From the NCBI RefSeq assembly GCF_900104775.1, contig NZ_FNSA01000001.1, positions 1 through 64,000 of the forward strand: DNA of 64,000 bases, given 5' to 3'. The notes under the pieces were generated by a model. It worked only from the letters and a program-made list of their open reading frames with translations. It did no database searches and was not told where the DNA came from. The translations under genes and the position numbers were made by a program. The DNA is from Tsukamurella tyrosinosolvens (lineage in GTDB: Bacteria > Actinomycetota > Actinomycetes > Mycobacteriales > Mycobacteriaceae). How positions within the stretch are numbered: the first letter of the stretch is position 1; every line of letters starts with the position of its first letter. Below, piece by piece: positions 18,060-25,842 of this stretch.

Positions 18060-18410
18060 CTACTCACTATCACTTGGCTCCGCACCCACACGCCCCGAAC
18101 CGAGTCCTTGAATCCGCTCGTGCAAGCTCGATACGTCGGGAGCCAGCTTGAGCTGGAGGCGCTGGTTGAACCCGCGGAGCACATGGCGTCGAGACTGTTG
18201 TCTAGTCCTGCGCAAACCTCGTAACGAACTCGCCACGATCACGCCGCTGGCCGCCGCGCTCAGCGCAACCGCCCATCCTGGCAGCTGCGTGCCATAAAAG
18301 GCCAGATACACAGTGTATCCCGCCATCGCGACTCCTGTAGTAAGCCTTCCGAATTCGAGCCAGATGATGGTCTTGTCGACCCAGGTTCGCCCCTCTCCTG
18401 TTTCTGACAA
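18060..18410 (-). CDS. putative small membrane protein
   Basis: About 116 residues if a TTG at 18410 is the start; this choice is weak because no strong ribosome-binding site is visible. Two hydrophobic stretches (TTGVAMAGYTVYLAFYGTQL and GWAVALSAAASGVIVASSL) are followed by a basic C-terminal region (RGLRRTRQQSRRHVLRGFNQ). Function unknown. It is the first element gene after attL and is transcribed toward attL. Confidence 0.5.
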   Translation of the reverse strand: MSETGEGRTWVDKTIIWLEFGRLTTGVAMAGYTVYLAFYGTQLPGWAVALSAAASGVIVASSLRGLRRTRQQSRRHVLRGFNQRLQLKLAPDVSSLHERIQGLGSGRVGAEPSDSE

Positions 18411-18454
18411 GCCGACCGCCTGGATCCGAAGTCGCGAGTAGTCACGAAGCCCCC

Positions 18455-18655
18455 ATGAGCGACCAGCAACAAGCCGACCTCGACCTCGTTCTCGCCCGCG
18501 CAGCGGAGATCTGGGCACCAGCAGTGATCCAGGACTGGCTCACCGGCTCCAACAGCTACCTCGGCGGCGCGAGGCCCATCGACGTACTCCGTCTCCGTGG
18601 GCCCGAGGAGGTGCTTGCGGCGCTGGAGGCAGCCCGCGCCGGGGTCATCGGGTAA
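18455..18655 (+). CDS. DUF2384/MbcA-ParS-type antitoxin-like protein
   Basis: 66 residues. The segment GSNSYLGGARPIDVLRLRG followed by PEEVLAALEAARAGVIG matches the C-terminal toxin-binding domain of the MbcA/ParS/Xre antitoxins (DUF2384), whose partners are RES-domain NAD-consuming toxins. The upstream DNA-binding domain is absent, and no RES toxin is visible beside it, so it is either an orphan antitoxin-like protein or interacts with something encoded elsewhere. Confidence 0.65.
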   Translation: MSDQQQADLDLVLARAAEIWAPAVIQDWLTGSNSYLGGARPIDVLRLRGPEEVLAALEAARAGVIG

Positions 18656-18656
18656 C

Positions 18657-18848
18657 TCAGTCGACGACGCCGTACCGCGGCCTTGCGCTCGCGTCGTCGT
18701 CCCGTGCCCGTGCTGCGTCCATGTGCGGCGTGCGGGCGGGGCGTCCCACCCGCGAGGGACCTCCGGTCCTGTTGGATTCGATCTGCCGCAGGAGGTCCGG
18801 GCGGGCCGTGAGCGCCGCCTCGATGCGCTGGGGCGCCTTCTCGCTCAT
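18657..18848 (-). CDS. hypothetical small protein
   Basis: 63 residues, MSEKAPQRIEAALTARPDLL with a helical N-terminus and an Arg/Asp-rich disordered tail. Its stop is 1 base from the stop of the convergent antitoxin-like gene. There is no obvious ribosome-binding site, so it could be leaderless. Unknown function. Confidence 0.4.
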   Translation of the reverse strand: MSEKAPQRIEAALTARPDLLRQIESNRTGGPSRVGRPARTPHMDAARARDDDASARPRYGVVD

Positions 18849-19068
18849 GATTCCGATTGTGCCAGATCAAGACGTATGAGGGCCCCTCTGCCACCACGGC
18901 AGAGGGGGCCAGTTGGCCGGGCACACACTTCCCGATCCTTGGCGGGGTACCGCCGCGAGGAAGTCCCTAACTCCTCGCCCAGGAGCGTGACCCACCAGCC
19001 CGCTCCGTGATCAATCCTTGCGCGTCGCGTACCTGCTTGGGGCGACACGGCGGGAGATTCGCGCGGGG

Positions 19069-19551
19069 TCAGGCTGCGTCGCGGGGACCGACAGTCGACT
19101 GGATTCCCGGCTTGGGCGGTGGCTGCTTCCGGCGCGTGAGGCCCGGTACGTGTACCTGCTGGTCGGCGCGCTTCGAGTGGGCGTACATGACCCGCCGCCG
19201 CTGGATCCCGGCAGCATCCCCGATGTCCCGCAAGGACCACCCGGCGGCCTGGCAGGCGGCGACCGCGGAGCCCAGCGCCTTGAGATCGTCGGTCTCGTTG
19301 AGGCTGGCCAGAGCCTCGACGGCCTCCTCGGACAGCACGTCGCGGCTGAGGCGAGCTGCCTCCGCGTCAGTGACGCCGAGCAGGGAGGCCACGGTGCTAG
19401 CTGGGAACACGGTGCGGATGCACCGGATGTTCCGTGCCAGCTCCCGACGGGCCTCGCGGACCTCGGGACGAGCGAGCGGACCTGCTGGTACTGCGTCGTA
19501 TGCGGCCTGGAGCTGGGCGACGGTCGGGCGTGTGAACTGGGGGTTTGTCAT
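19069..19551 (-). CDS. helix-turn-helix protein, possible element regulator
   Basis: 160 residues with two HTH-like segments: ASTVASLLGVTDAEAARLSR (about residues 51-70) and AGWSLRDIGDAAGIQRRRVM (about 102-121). The C-terminus is basic and ends STVGPRDAA, where a GGGGACCGACA motif lies antisense. A 27-bp operator-like site at 19629-19655 is 78 bp upstream of its start. It is the best candidate in the element for a repressor acting at one of the dispersed motifs, which is inference from domain content only. Confidence 0.65.
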   Translation of the reverse strand: MTNPQFTRPTVAQLQAAYDAVPAGPLARPEVREARRELARNIRCIRTVFPASTVASLLGVTDAEAARLSRDVLSEEAVEALASLNETDDLKALGSAVAACQAAGWSLRDIGDAAGIQRRRVMYAHSKRADQQVHVPGLTRRKQPPPKPGIQSTVGPRDAA

Positions 19552-19628
19552 GGTTCACGACGCTATGGGCGCGGCGAGCCCCGTGGGGCGACACGCCGAA
19601 GAACTGAGGGGACCGACATTCGCCGGCA

Positions 19629-19655
19629 CTACACCACCACTCGGAAACGAGAAAC
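19629..19655 (+). promoter_or_regulatory. 27-bp operator-like site, copy 1
   Basis: CTACACCA at 19629-19636, an 8-base spacer, then AAACGAGAAAC to 19655. It is upstream of the HTH gene at 19551 and sits 10 bases from the GGGGACCGACA at 19608-19618, with CGCCGGC between them, the same heptamer seen beside copies at 38930 and 41219. Confidence 0.6.
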
Positions 19656-19673
19656 GTTCCGGCATTCCGGCGC

Positions 19674-19961
19674 TCAGGACCAGAGGTACCGCATGACCCC
19701 GACGAAGTCCCGGCGCGCCTCGTCGATCCGCGCCTCCCACGCCGCCTCCCTTTCTCGCCAAACCGCGTGCGCCGCCTGCTCAGCGGGCGTGAACTGGCGC
19801 ATCGTGACCTTCTCTCCCACCTCAGCCTCCGGGAACCGTGGGCCAGCAGCGTCGAACACGGCCTGCTCGTCGGTGTACTCCGGCATCGGCTCAGACAGAC
19901 GCTCAATGAGCTGCTGGAACTCGGCGCGACGTTGGCCCTCGATGTCGCTCTCAGTGGACAT
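19674..19961 (-). CDS. hypothetical charged protein
   Basis: 95 residues from the ATG at 19961, MSTESDIEGQRRAEFQQLIE. Strongly helical and charged, with FTPAEQAAHAVWREREAAWEA near the C-terminus; probably a coiled-coil-forming cytoplasmic protein. No family recognised. It is transcribed toward the HTH gene but the operator-like site and a GGGGACCGACA copy separate them. Confidence 0.55.
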   Translation of the reverse strand: MSTESDIEGQRRAEFQQLIERLSEPMPEYTDEQAVFDAAGPRFPEAEVGEKVTMRQFTPAEQAAHAVWREREAAWEARIDEARRDFVGVMRYLWS

Positions 19962-20042
19962 GGGGGCGTGGTATCTGTGGGCACCGCTGACGTACCGATC
20001 CACCGTCGATGTGGGCTAACCCAACCCCTGTAGATTTGCGTC

Positions 20043-21143
20043 ATGCCAGAGAGTCCGGTTCCGAGCAATGCCGCTGAACAGCGAGTACATGACTTCATCA
20101 CTGACTACGCCGCTCAATGGCAGATCGCGGCTCCGCACTTCGACAGGGACCGCCGCGAGAAACGCGACGACGGGTTCCAAATCTGGCGCGAACTCATGGC
20201 GCCCACCACCGCGAACCATTTCCTCGACACAGCCCGCCCCGGACTTGCTGGCTCTTTCAGCACACCAGCGAGCCACGGGCCAGAGGTTGAGGAGATCGAG
20301 CGGTCCGAGATTCATAACAGAGTCGCCTACGTCCTGACGCGCGGAACAGGGTCATATCCCAGGTTCCACGAATACGAGCTACGACCGCAGCGCACCGAGT
20401 GGCGAATCGCAACCATCAACACCCACTTCGACGACCCGACAGAGCGCACGGTGCCGCGCGAGAAGGTCGACGAGCAGCTGCTCGGATGCACCGCAGACGC
20501 ACCGCTGCTGGACATGCCGCCCGGAGAGGCGCAACTCGACGAGAACTTCAACTTCACGCCCCGCACCGTGGTCAAGGAGGACACGAACTCTCTCGCCGAA
20601 GTGTCGACCATCGGCAACCTCGTCACCACCACGGGCGCCATCACGGTCGCGGACTTCGGCTACGAGAACACTATGGCGCGGCCCCTCGCACGCCTGGTCC
20701 CACCCGGCACCTACCCCGTTGACCGCGTAACTGCATTCGGCCGTAACGCCGCAATCCGCGTCCGCTTCACGGGCGAGCTACCCGTGTCCTGGCACCCGGC
20801 AGGACTTCCCGACAACGAGGGCCATGTCATCGGCATCGACGGCGGCCTCGTGTGCATCGTCGACTACGCCGACTACGGCGCCATGACCGGACGCCAGAAA
20901 GCCGCCGCGCTCAACGGTCCCGACGACGACACGCAACCGACGGGATACACCTTCCCCGCTGGCGGAACCAGCGTCGGCGTAGCCGCTGCGACCGGCTGGG
21001 GCGACGGAACCTATCCCGTCTACTGGGGTATCGACGCACACGGCAACGCCGCCCAGCTCGTCGTCGACTTCATGGTCCTCGTGAGCGACGGAGCCGAAGA
21101 CGACGATGAGCAAGACGACGGCTTCATCTACGTGCACATATAG
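20043..21143 (+). CDS. NTF2-fold plus DUF4241 immunity-like protein
   Basis: 366 residues. The N-terminal 130 residues (RVHDFITDYAAQWQIAAPHF...ELRPQRTEWRIATI) look like an NTF2-fold immunity domain. The C-terminal half carries DUF4241 features: a GAITVADFGYE strand, VPPGTYPVDRVTAFG, AAIRVRF and HVIGIDGGLVCIVDYADYG, with an acidic tail. Both domain types occur in immunity proteins of polymorphic toxin systems. No cognate toxin is visible, so this is probably orphan protective cargo. Transcribed alone. Confidence 0.65.
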   Translation: MPESPVPSNAAEQRVHDFITDYAAQWQIAAPHFDRDRREKRDDGFQIWRELMAPTTANHFLDTARPGLAGSFSTPASHGPEVEEIERSEIHNRVAYVLTRGTGSYPRFHEYELRPQRTEWRIATINTHFDDPTERTVPREKVDEQLLGCTADAPLLDMPPGEAQLDENFNFTPRTVVKEDTNSLAEVSTIGNLVTTTGAITVADFGYENTMARPLARLVPPGTYPVDRVTAFGRNAAIRVRFTGELPVSWHPAGLPDNEGHVIGIDGGLVCIVDYADYGAMTGRQKAAALNGPDDDTQPTGYTFPAGGTSVGVAAATGWGDGTYPVYWGIDAHGNAAQLVVDFMVLVSDGAEDDDEQDDGFIYVHI

Positions 21144-21337
21144 GCGCTCAACGCGACACTGAACTGAAGCTCGGGGATATCGCACACCAGAGCAAGATCA
21201 TCCACGCAGGGGCGCAGGCGCGGCGGCGGAATCGACGAGGGTGGCACGATCGAGCTGAACGCGGCTGTGTGGAACGCTGAACTGTCGAGCCGACACGCGC
21301 CCTGTTCGTCGAACCCGATGTCCTGAAGGGTACCGCC

Positions 21338-21829
21338 ATGGACGAGATCGAAGCCCACACCTTGTTCGTCCAGTGGAGCGAGGCTCACTACAAACGTGGC
21401 GTGTTCTTCGATGCGGACTTCGCACCTGATGACGAGGCTAACGACTGGGTAGAAGCGCTCGTCGTCGGAGCTGTAGCAGCGATGACGAACGCGGGTACGT
21501 GTTTAACATTCGCTGGGACCAAGGTTTGGGGCGGCAAGGTATACGCGGTCTTGAATGGCGATGAGGTGATGATCCGAGACGTCGAAAGCGCCGCTGCTGA
21601 CGAAGCCATCCCAGAACTGTTCGGCCACTTGGACCAGATCGCCGCCGCACAGGGGCAGCCAGAGCGGTGGAACATCTTCTACGACGGGGACCCTGCCGGG
21701 ATGGCCTACTTCGTCGCTCCGGCGGAACTGGTGGCATCGGCAGAATTGGATGTCAGGGATTTGGATGTCGGCGCCACGTGGTTTCGGGTGACGAAGACAC
21801 CCGACGGCTACACGCTCTCGCCAAAGTAG
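21338..21829 (+). CDS. hypothetical acidic protein
   Basis: 163 residues, start ATG at 21338. A soluble, acidic alpha/beta protein with no signal peptide or membrane helix. It contains WVEALVVGAVAAMTNAGTCL and a C-terminal strand-rich segment ATWFRVTKTPDGYTLSPK. I do not recognise the family. It follows the immunity-like gene by 194 bp and could be a second immunity-type cargo protein. Confidence 0.5.
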   Translation: MDEIEAHTLFVQWSEAHYKRGVFFDADFAPDDEANDWVEALVVGAVAAMTNAGTCLTFAGTKVWGGKVYAVLNGDEVMIRDVESAAADEAIPELFGHLDQIAAAQGQPERWNIFYDGDPAGMAYFVAPAELVASAELDVRDLDVGATWFRVTKTPDGYTLSPK

Positions 21830-21953
21830 CCGGCGGGCCCGTGGCGGGCTCAGTGGGCGTCGCCCCACGAACGGGCGGTTTTGGGCCCCGCCCGCCGCGC
21901 GGCCCATGTTGAACACGCGGACCGGCCTCGTCTCGCGCACGTCGGGCGCCGTT

Positions 21954-22559
21954 TCACTTGCCGTCCATCTTGCACTGGTCCACTACTGCCGCAGCCAGAT
22001 CCCGTAGGTGCGGTTTGAGCGCGTTGGTCCTGGTGAAGCCCTCACTATTTCGCGCCGCAAGGTCGCTCCGGATCGACGTCGCCCAGTCCCCCAGCCCATC
22101 GGCGTAATCCCGAGCCACGCTAGTGATGACGCTCGGTGCATTGCTGCGCCGGACGGTGTCGAGCAGTGCGGACGACTCCGAATCGAGCGCCGTAGCCGCA
22201 GCGGAGGCGTGCGGCTTCACCGAAGTCCATGTCCACCCGTCAGTGCCGTGCAGATGGTCGTAGAGCTGGTCGGTTACCGGGATCCGACGGTCGTCCGCGG
22301 TACCGATCTCGTTGCAGAGTTCCTTGGTCTCGGCCTTGCCCTCGGCTGCGGTGCTCGATGCCGCTGAGCTGGTCGACGTGGGCGTGATGGTGCTGGTCGT
22401 GGTCGTGGTCGTCGGCATGGCGCTCGTGGTCCAGGCCGGCGTCGTCGTGGGGACCGACACTGCCGCCCGGGGTGCGGGCTCGGAATCGTCTCTGAACAGC
22501 GCGATTCCGCCGACCAGGAGGACCACGACGACCGCGCCGATGAGAACGTTCTTGTTCAA
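21954..22559 (-). CDS. secreted or membrane-anchored hypothetical protein
   Basis: 201 residues from a TTG at 22559 that overlaps the upstream stop (TTGA) and lies one base after a GGGGACCGACA motif. An N-terminal hydrophobic helix (VLIGAVVVVLLVGGIALF) is followed by a Thr/Ser-rich linker (about residues 40-70) and an extracellular helical domain ending AAAVVDQCKMDGK. Last gene of a six-gene overlapping operon starting with the resolvase. Confidence 0.6.
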   Translation of the reverse strand: MNKNVLIGAVVVVLLVGGIALFRDDSEPAPRAAVSVPTTTPAWTTSAMPTTTTTTSTITPTSTSSAASSTAAEGKAETKELCNEIGTADDRRIPVTDQLYDHLHGTDGWTWTSVKPHASAAATALDSESSALLDTVRRSNAPSVITSVARDYADGLGDWATSIRSDLAARNSEGFTRTNALKPHLRDLAAAVVDQCKMDGK

Positions 22560-23230
22560 TGTCGGTCCCCACTCTCGAGCTTCTTGACGTACCTGGCCGC
22601 GCCGAACACCGAGCTGTGGGCGTCGGCCAGCCCCTGCGCCACGCGCTCCACGTTGCGACGTGCCTCCGTCAGCAGCTCGGGGACCGACATCGACGAAGCG
22701 GTGGTGAGCGTGCCCCCGTCGCCGCCGAGGTGATGGAGGACGATCCGGGCCTTGCGGTGAGCCTCCTCGACTGCCGCACCGAGGACCGCCACCGCGGCAT
22801 CCAGCTCCAACGGATCGATCACCGCCGCCGGAACCTCCGCGACCCTGGTGCGCACGATAGGTTCAGCTGGCCCGGCATGGTCAGACATGTACTCCACCGC
22901 CGCGGCCACAGCTGCCTCAGGGCCACCGGGCACTCCGATGTGTCGCGGCGGTTCCGGCGGCGGTGATCCAGCGGGACGCAGGTGGACCACCGCCGCGCCC
23001 ATGCGCGCGATCTTGTGAGCCTGATCGATGCCGGAGATTCCGGTGTCATCTCCGAGGATGATGATTTCCTGGCCGAGACGCACGCAGAGCCTGATCTCCT
23101 GCACGAGGGCCTCCTCTGCCGCTGCCGCAGCCTCGTCGGGGTTGGTGAAGTATCCAGCGCCACGTGCGATTTCCCACTCCCCGCGTGAGTCGATGGCGAG
23201 TCCTTCGATGATCCAGATGTCCTGGTTCAC
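22556..23230 (-). CDS. hypothetical protein, operon member
   Basis: 224 residues from a GTG at 23230, which overlaps the upstream stop (GTGA) and directly follows GGGGACCGACA. The N-terminal half (QDIWIIEGLAIDSRGEWEIA; LVQEIRLCVRLGQEIIILGD) has a strand-helix pattern resembling the first part of the gene upstream; the C-terminal half is a helical bundle (AVAVLGAAVEEAHRKARIVL; MSVPELLTEARRNVERVAQG). Possibly a DprA-like or nucleotide-binding fold, but no motif proves it. Confidence 0.6.
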   Translation of the reverse strand: MNQDIWIIEGLAIDSRGEWEIARGAGYFTNPDEAAAAAEEALVQEIRLCVRLGQEIIILGDDTGISGIDQAHKIARMGAAVVHLRPAGSPPPEPPRHIGVPGGPEAAVAAAVEYMSDHAGPAEPIVRTRVAEVPAAVIDPLELDAAVAVLGAAVEEAHRKARIVLHHLGGDGGTLTTASSMSVPELLTEARRNVERVAQGLADAHSSVFGAARYVKKLESGDRH

Positions 23231-24006
23231 TGTCGGTCCCCCTTCCGAGCCAGCCTGACCGACCATGGCTTCGACGGAAGCCCCGGCTCGTACCCGTTGG
23301 GACTCACCGGGATCACCGCCGCGCCCGACACCGCGAAGTTGTGTTGGTGCTCGACGGGCGCGTGCTCCACCTGGAACTGGAGGCGCTTTCGGGCCTCGGT
23401 TGCCGCTTCGTGCGGGTCGAGAAAGTAGCCGATCTCCCGCTCGATCCGCACGTCGTAGTCGGGGTTCAGGTGGACCGGGAGAGCCACGAGGTACACGGTC
23501 GAGGTGCCAACGTAGAAGTTGTCGGAGCGCTCGAAGTCGACCGCCGCGTCCGTGGGCACCGTCCGATGGATGTCAGTGTCGGTCCCCGTCTGGTCCCGGT
23601 ACGGCTCTCGATCCGGACGCACGTACAGCCTGGGATCCTGACGCGGAATCGCGTCCCGAGCCAACCGCTCTGGCGCAATGTCACGCAACCACTTCACGAG
23701 GACATCCGGATTCGCGCGCAGGTAGGCGACGCTGATCATCGCGCTGCCCGGCACTACCTCGAAGTCACCGTCCTCGAATCGCGTCGCCAGATCCTCGGCG
23801 TTTTCCAAGATCTCGTTGCGGGTCGGCAATTGTTGCCGCCGTGAGTTGGCCCGCGCTCGCCAACGCTCGATGAGCACGTAGACGCCTTCGTGGTTCCCGC
23901 GCTCCACCTCTGCGCGTAGCCCGGCCAGGAACCTCGGCACCAGGTCCGCTCGAAGAAACAGCCAGGGGGCCCCTTCGTCCAGCTGTTCCAGGTCGTCGTC
24001 GCTCAT
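23227..24006 (-). CDS. hypothetical protein, operon member
   Basis: 259 residues, ATG at 24006 overlapping the upstream stop by 4 bases. N-terminal helical region (APWLFLRADLVPRFLAGLRA) and a C-terminal part with IEREIGYFLDPHEAATEARK, which parallels REWEIARGAGYFTNPDEAAA in the next protein, so these two share a domain. A GGGGACCGACA copy lies inside its coding region as codons for G-T-D-T. Unknown function. Confidence 0.6.
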   Translation of the reverse strand: MSDDDLEQLDEGAPWLFLRADLVPRFLAGLRAEVERGNHEGVYVLIERWRARANSRRQQLPTRNEILENAEDLATRFEDGDFEVVPGSAMISVAYLRANPDVLVKWLRDIAPERLARDAIPRQDPRLYVRPDREPYRDQTGTDTDIHRTVPTDAAVDFERSDNFYVGTSTVYLVALPVHLNPDYDVRIEREIGYFLDPHEAATEARKRLQFQVEHAPVEHQHNFAVSGAAVIPVSPNGYEPGLPSKPWSVRLARKGDRQ

Positions 24007-24236
24007 CGGTGGCTCTTCTCGCCGCGGGGACCGACGGTCCGCCAGCAGAAGACGGCGAGCTGCTGCTCCCACTGGTCCACGATGTCGTCCAGCCCGACGG
24101 CGCGAGCCTCCTCGGGCGCGACGGCGGCAAGGTGGTGCGCCGCGTTCACTGCCTCCCCGAGCTTCATCATCAGCGTGTGCTCGGCTTCGTACGCGTCTCC
24201 GGTCGGGTAGGGAGTTCGCGGTCCCAGCTCGCTCAC
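24003..24236 (-). CDS. hypothetical small protein, operon member
   Basis: 77 residues from a GTG at 24236 that overlaps the upstream stop; its own stop overlaps the next start. Helical, with HTLMMKLGEAVNAAHHLAAV and VGLDDIVDQWEQQLAVFCW. The end TVGPRGEKSHR is encoded across an antisense GGGGACCGACG copy, like the C-terminus of the HTH protein at 19069. Confidence 0.55.
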   Translation of the reverse strand: MSELGPRTPYPTGDAYEAEHTLMMKLGEAVNAAHHLAAVAPEEARAVGLDDIVDQWEQQLAVFCWRTVGPRGEKSHR

Positions 24237-25057
24237 GCCGCCACCTCCGTCGCCAGGTCCTCGATCTTCTTCGCGGTCCCCTGAGATACCCCGGCGGCGA
24301 CCCCCGCGGCCTTCTGGCCCTTCCCCGCCGCGCGCGCAGCGAGCACCGCGGTGATCACGTTGATCGGCTGGATGGTGCGCCCGGTCGCTGCGATCAGCTC
24401 AGCCAGCTCCCGGTGATCATCGAGGGGATCAGCGTGATCATCCGGCTGATCACCGGCGGGCTCGACGAGGTGCATCGGCACCTCCGCCGAAGTCTCACTG
24501 ATCACCGGGTGCAGTTCGCCGGCCGACTGCTGATCACCCACCTGACCTGCACCGATCAGCGGCAGATCGATGGTCTGATCAAGGGTGATCGGCTCGATGA
24601 TCGGGTGATCAGGCGCGGTGATCACCTGTTGATCGGTGGGGATCACCGGCCGATCAACAGAGTGATCAGCGACCCCAGTCCCGCGGTCCTCCCGGACCAG
24701 CTCCCAGCCCGCGCCAGCGATGGTCACGTCAACCACGAGCGGCAAGATCACCGCGATAGCGGGAGCGAACCCGAAGGTGATCAGCAACTCGCGCAGCCCC
24801 ATGAACGAGACCGCGAACGCGCCGAGCGCGATCATCGAGATCACCGCCGCACCCACCCAATCACCACGGCGCGAGCCCACCGGCGCAGTGATCAGGTTGT
24901 GCGTGTGCCAGAACAGGAACACCGGCGCGATGCTCGCCGCGACCGCCGCGCCCCACCCGTACACCGTCGGCGCGACGAGCACCGCGTGCATCACGTTGCC
25001 GGTGATTGAGGTGAGCACCGCGAGGGCCAGCAGGCCCTTCCAACGAGTCCAGCTCAT
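24233..25057 (-). CDS. DUF2637/Spd-like membrane protein
   Basis: 274 residues from the ATG at 25057 (4-base overlap with the resolvase stop). Four transmembrane helices in the first 130 residues (LLALAVLTSITGNVMHAVLV; AAVAASIAPVFLFWHTHNLI; AVISMIALGAFAVSFMGL; FGFAPAIAVILPLVVDVTIA) match DUF2637, the spread-protein-like membrane family found with TraB in actinomycete plasmids and AICEs. A long hydrophilic region follows, then a C-terminal HTH-like segment (GKGQKAAGVAAGVSQGTAKK). The hydrophilic region is coded by DNA packed with TGATCA palindromes (24352-24668). It probably helps intramycelial or intercellular spread of the element. Confidence 0.75.
   Translation of the reverse strand: MSWTRWKGLLALAVLTSITGNVMHAVLVAPTVYGWGAAVAASIAPVFLFWHTHNLITAPVGSRRGDWVGAAVISMIALGAFAVSFMGLRELLITFGFAPAIAVILPLVVDVTIAGAGWELVREDRGTGVADHSVDRPVIPTDQQVITAPDHPIIEPITLDQTIDLPLIGAGQVGDQQSAGELHPVISETSAEVPMHLVEPAGDQPDDHADPLDDHRELAELIAATGRTIQPINVITAVLAARAAGKGQKAAGVAAGVSQGTAKKIEDLATEVAA
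24352..24668. repeat. cluster of TGATCA palindromes
   Basis: TGATCA occurs at 24352, 24414, 24435, 24447, 24499, 24531, 24576, 24606, 24619 and 24663, ten times in 317 bp, and GATC about twenty times. By composition well under one TGATCA would be expected. The sites lie in the linker-coding part of the Spd-like gene. Candidate roles: transfer locus (clt-like), origin, or methylation-sensitive site. Codon repetition (Asp-His, Asp-Gln, Val-Ile) is the trivial alternative. Confidence 0.7.
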
Positions 25058-25623
25058 GCTGCCGTCTCCTTCGCCGCCCGGTAGATCGTGTAGCGCGAGC
25101 ACCCGTACTCGCGTGCGAGATCCGAGGCAGACTCACCGTCCTCGTACCGTCGCTTCACCTCGGACTCCTGCTCTCGCGTGAGGCAGGGCTTGCGGCCCTT
25201 GTAGACGCCCTTCTTCTTGGCCAGCGCGATGCCCTCCCGCTGGCGCTCGCGGATCAGGGCACGCTCGAACTCCGCGACCGCGCCCAGCATCGACAGGAGC
25301 AGGTTGCTCATCGGGGAGTCGTCGCCGGTGAAGGTCTGCCCCTCCTTCCGGAACTCGACCCGGACGCCCTTGCCTGTGAGCTGCCGGACGATACGACGAA
25401 GGTCCTCGACGTTGCGGGCGAGCCGGTCCATGGAGTGGACGACGAGGGTGTCGCCGTCACGGACGTACTTGAGCGCCTCGGTGAGCTGCGGGCGCTCCAG
25501 GGTCGCGCCGCTCGCCTTGTCGATGAAGGTGCGGTCCAACTCGATGCCGTCGAGTTGCCGGTCGGTGTGCTGATCGACGGTCGAGACTCGGATGTAGCCA
25601 ACTCGTTGGCCCGGTCCGGCCAT
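25054..25623 (-). CDS. serine recombinase (resolvase/invertase)
   Basis: 189 residues; ATG at 25623 chosen because AAGGGGTGAG precedes it. The catalytic domain has RVGYIRVSTVDQHTDRQLDG with the nucleophilic serine in RVSTVDQ, the SMDRLARN block and EFERALIRERQREGIALAK. A C-terminal HTH (ESASDLAREYGCSRYTIYRA) completes a classic small resolvase. It could resolve multimers of the excised element or act on the palindrome at 25672-25703 upstream. First gene of the overlapping operon running to 21954. Confidence 0.92.
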   Translation of the reverse strand: MAGPGQRVGYIRVSTVDQHTDRQLDGIELDRTFIDKASGATLERPQLTEALKYVRDGDTLVVHSMDRLARNVEDLRRIVRQLTGKGVRVEFRKEGQTFTGDDSPMSNLLLSMLGAVAEFERALIRERQREGIALAKKKGVYKGRKPCLTREQESEVKRRYEDGESASDLAREYGCSRYTIYRAAKETAA

Positions 25624-25671
25624 TCTCACCCCTTTATTTTGCGTTGAGATCTTAGAGTTCACGGCCCAAGT

Positions 25672-25703
25672 GTTGCTCTATTCAAGCACGACTCTAGAGC
25701 AAC
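25672..25703. promoter_or_regulatory. candidate res/operator palindrome
   Basis: GTTGCTCTA at 25672-25680 and its exact complement TAGAGCAAC at 25695-25703, separated by 14 bases, in the AT-richer region upstream of the resolvase. Size and position match a resolvase subsite or an autoregulatory operator. Confidence 0.5.
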
Positions 25704-25772
25704 AGACTGACAGATTTCGTCATTGTTTCAATGGGGCGGACCCCAGAACCACACCTTGTCTGAACTGCATCG

Positions 25773-25799
25773 CTACACCACAAGAATAGAAATAGAAAC
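25773..25799 (+). promoter_or_regulatory. 27-bp operator-like site, copy 2
   Basis: CTACACCA, 8-base spacer, GAAATAGAAAC. It lies between the divergent resolvase operon (start 25623) and the membrane protein/TraB operon (start 25843), so it could control both. Confidence 0.65.
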
Positions 25800-25823
25800 A
25801 ATGGCAACCCTTGCTAGCTAATA

Positions 25824-25836
25824 ACCGCTCAGCGGT
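25824..25836. promoter_or_regulatory. palindrome ahead of the transfer operon
   Basis: ACCGCTCAGCGGT, a 6-1-6 palindrome ending 7 bases before the ATG at 25843. The same core AACCGCTCAGC recurs as one arm of the long hairpin at 29481-29518, so the two may be bound by the same protein. Confidence 0.5.
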
Positions 25837-25842
25837 GTACTA

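Noticed and set aside
17866-18060. open frames over the left GGGACAGAAG array
   Set aside because: They encode only repeat-derived GQK tracts, have no start signal, and differ in every frame.
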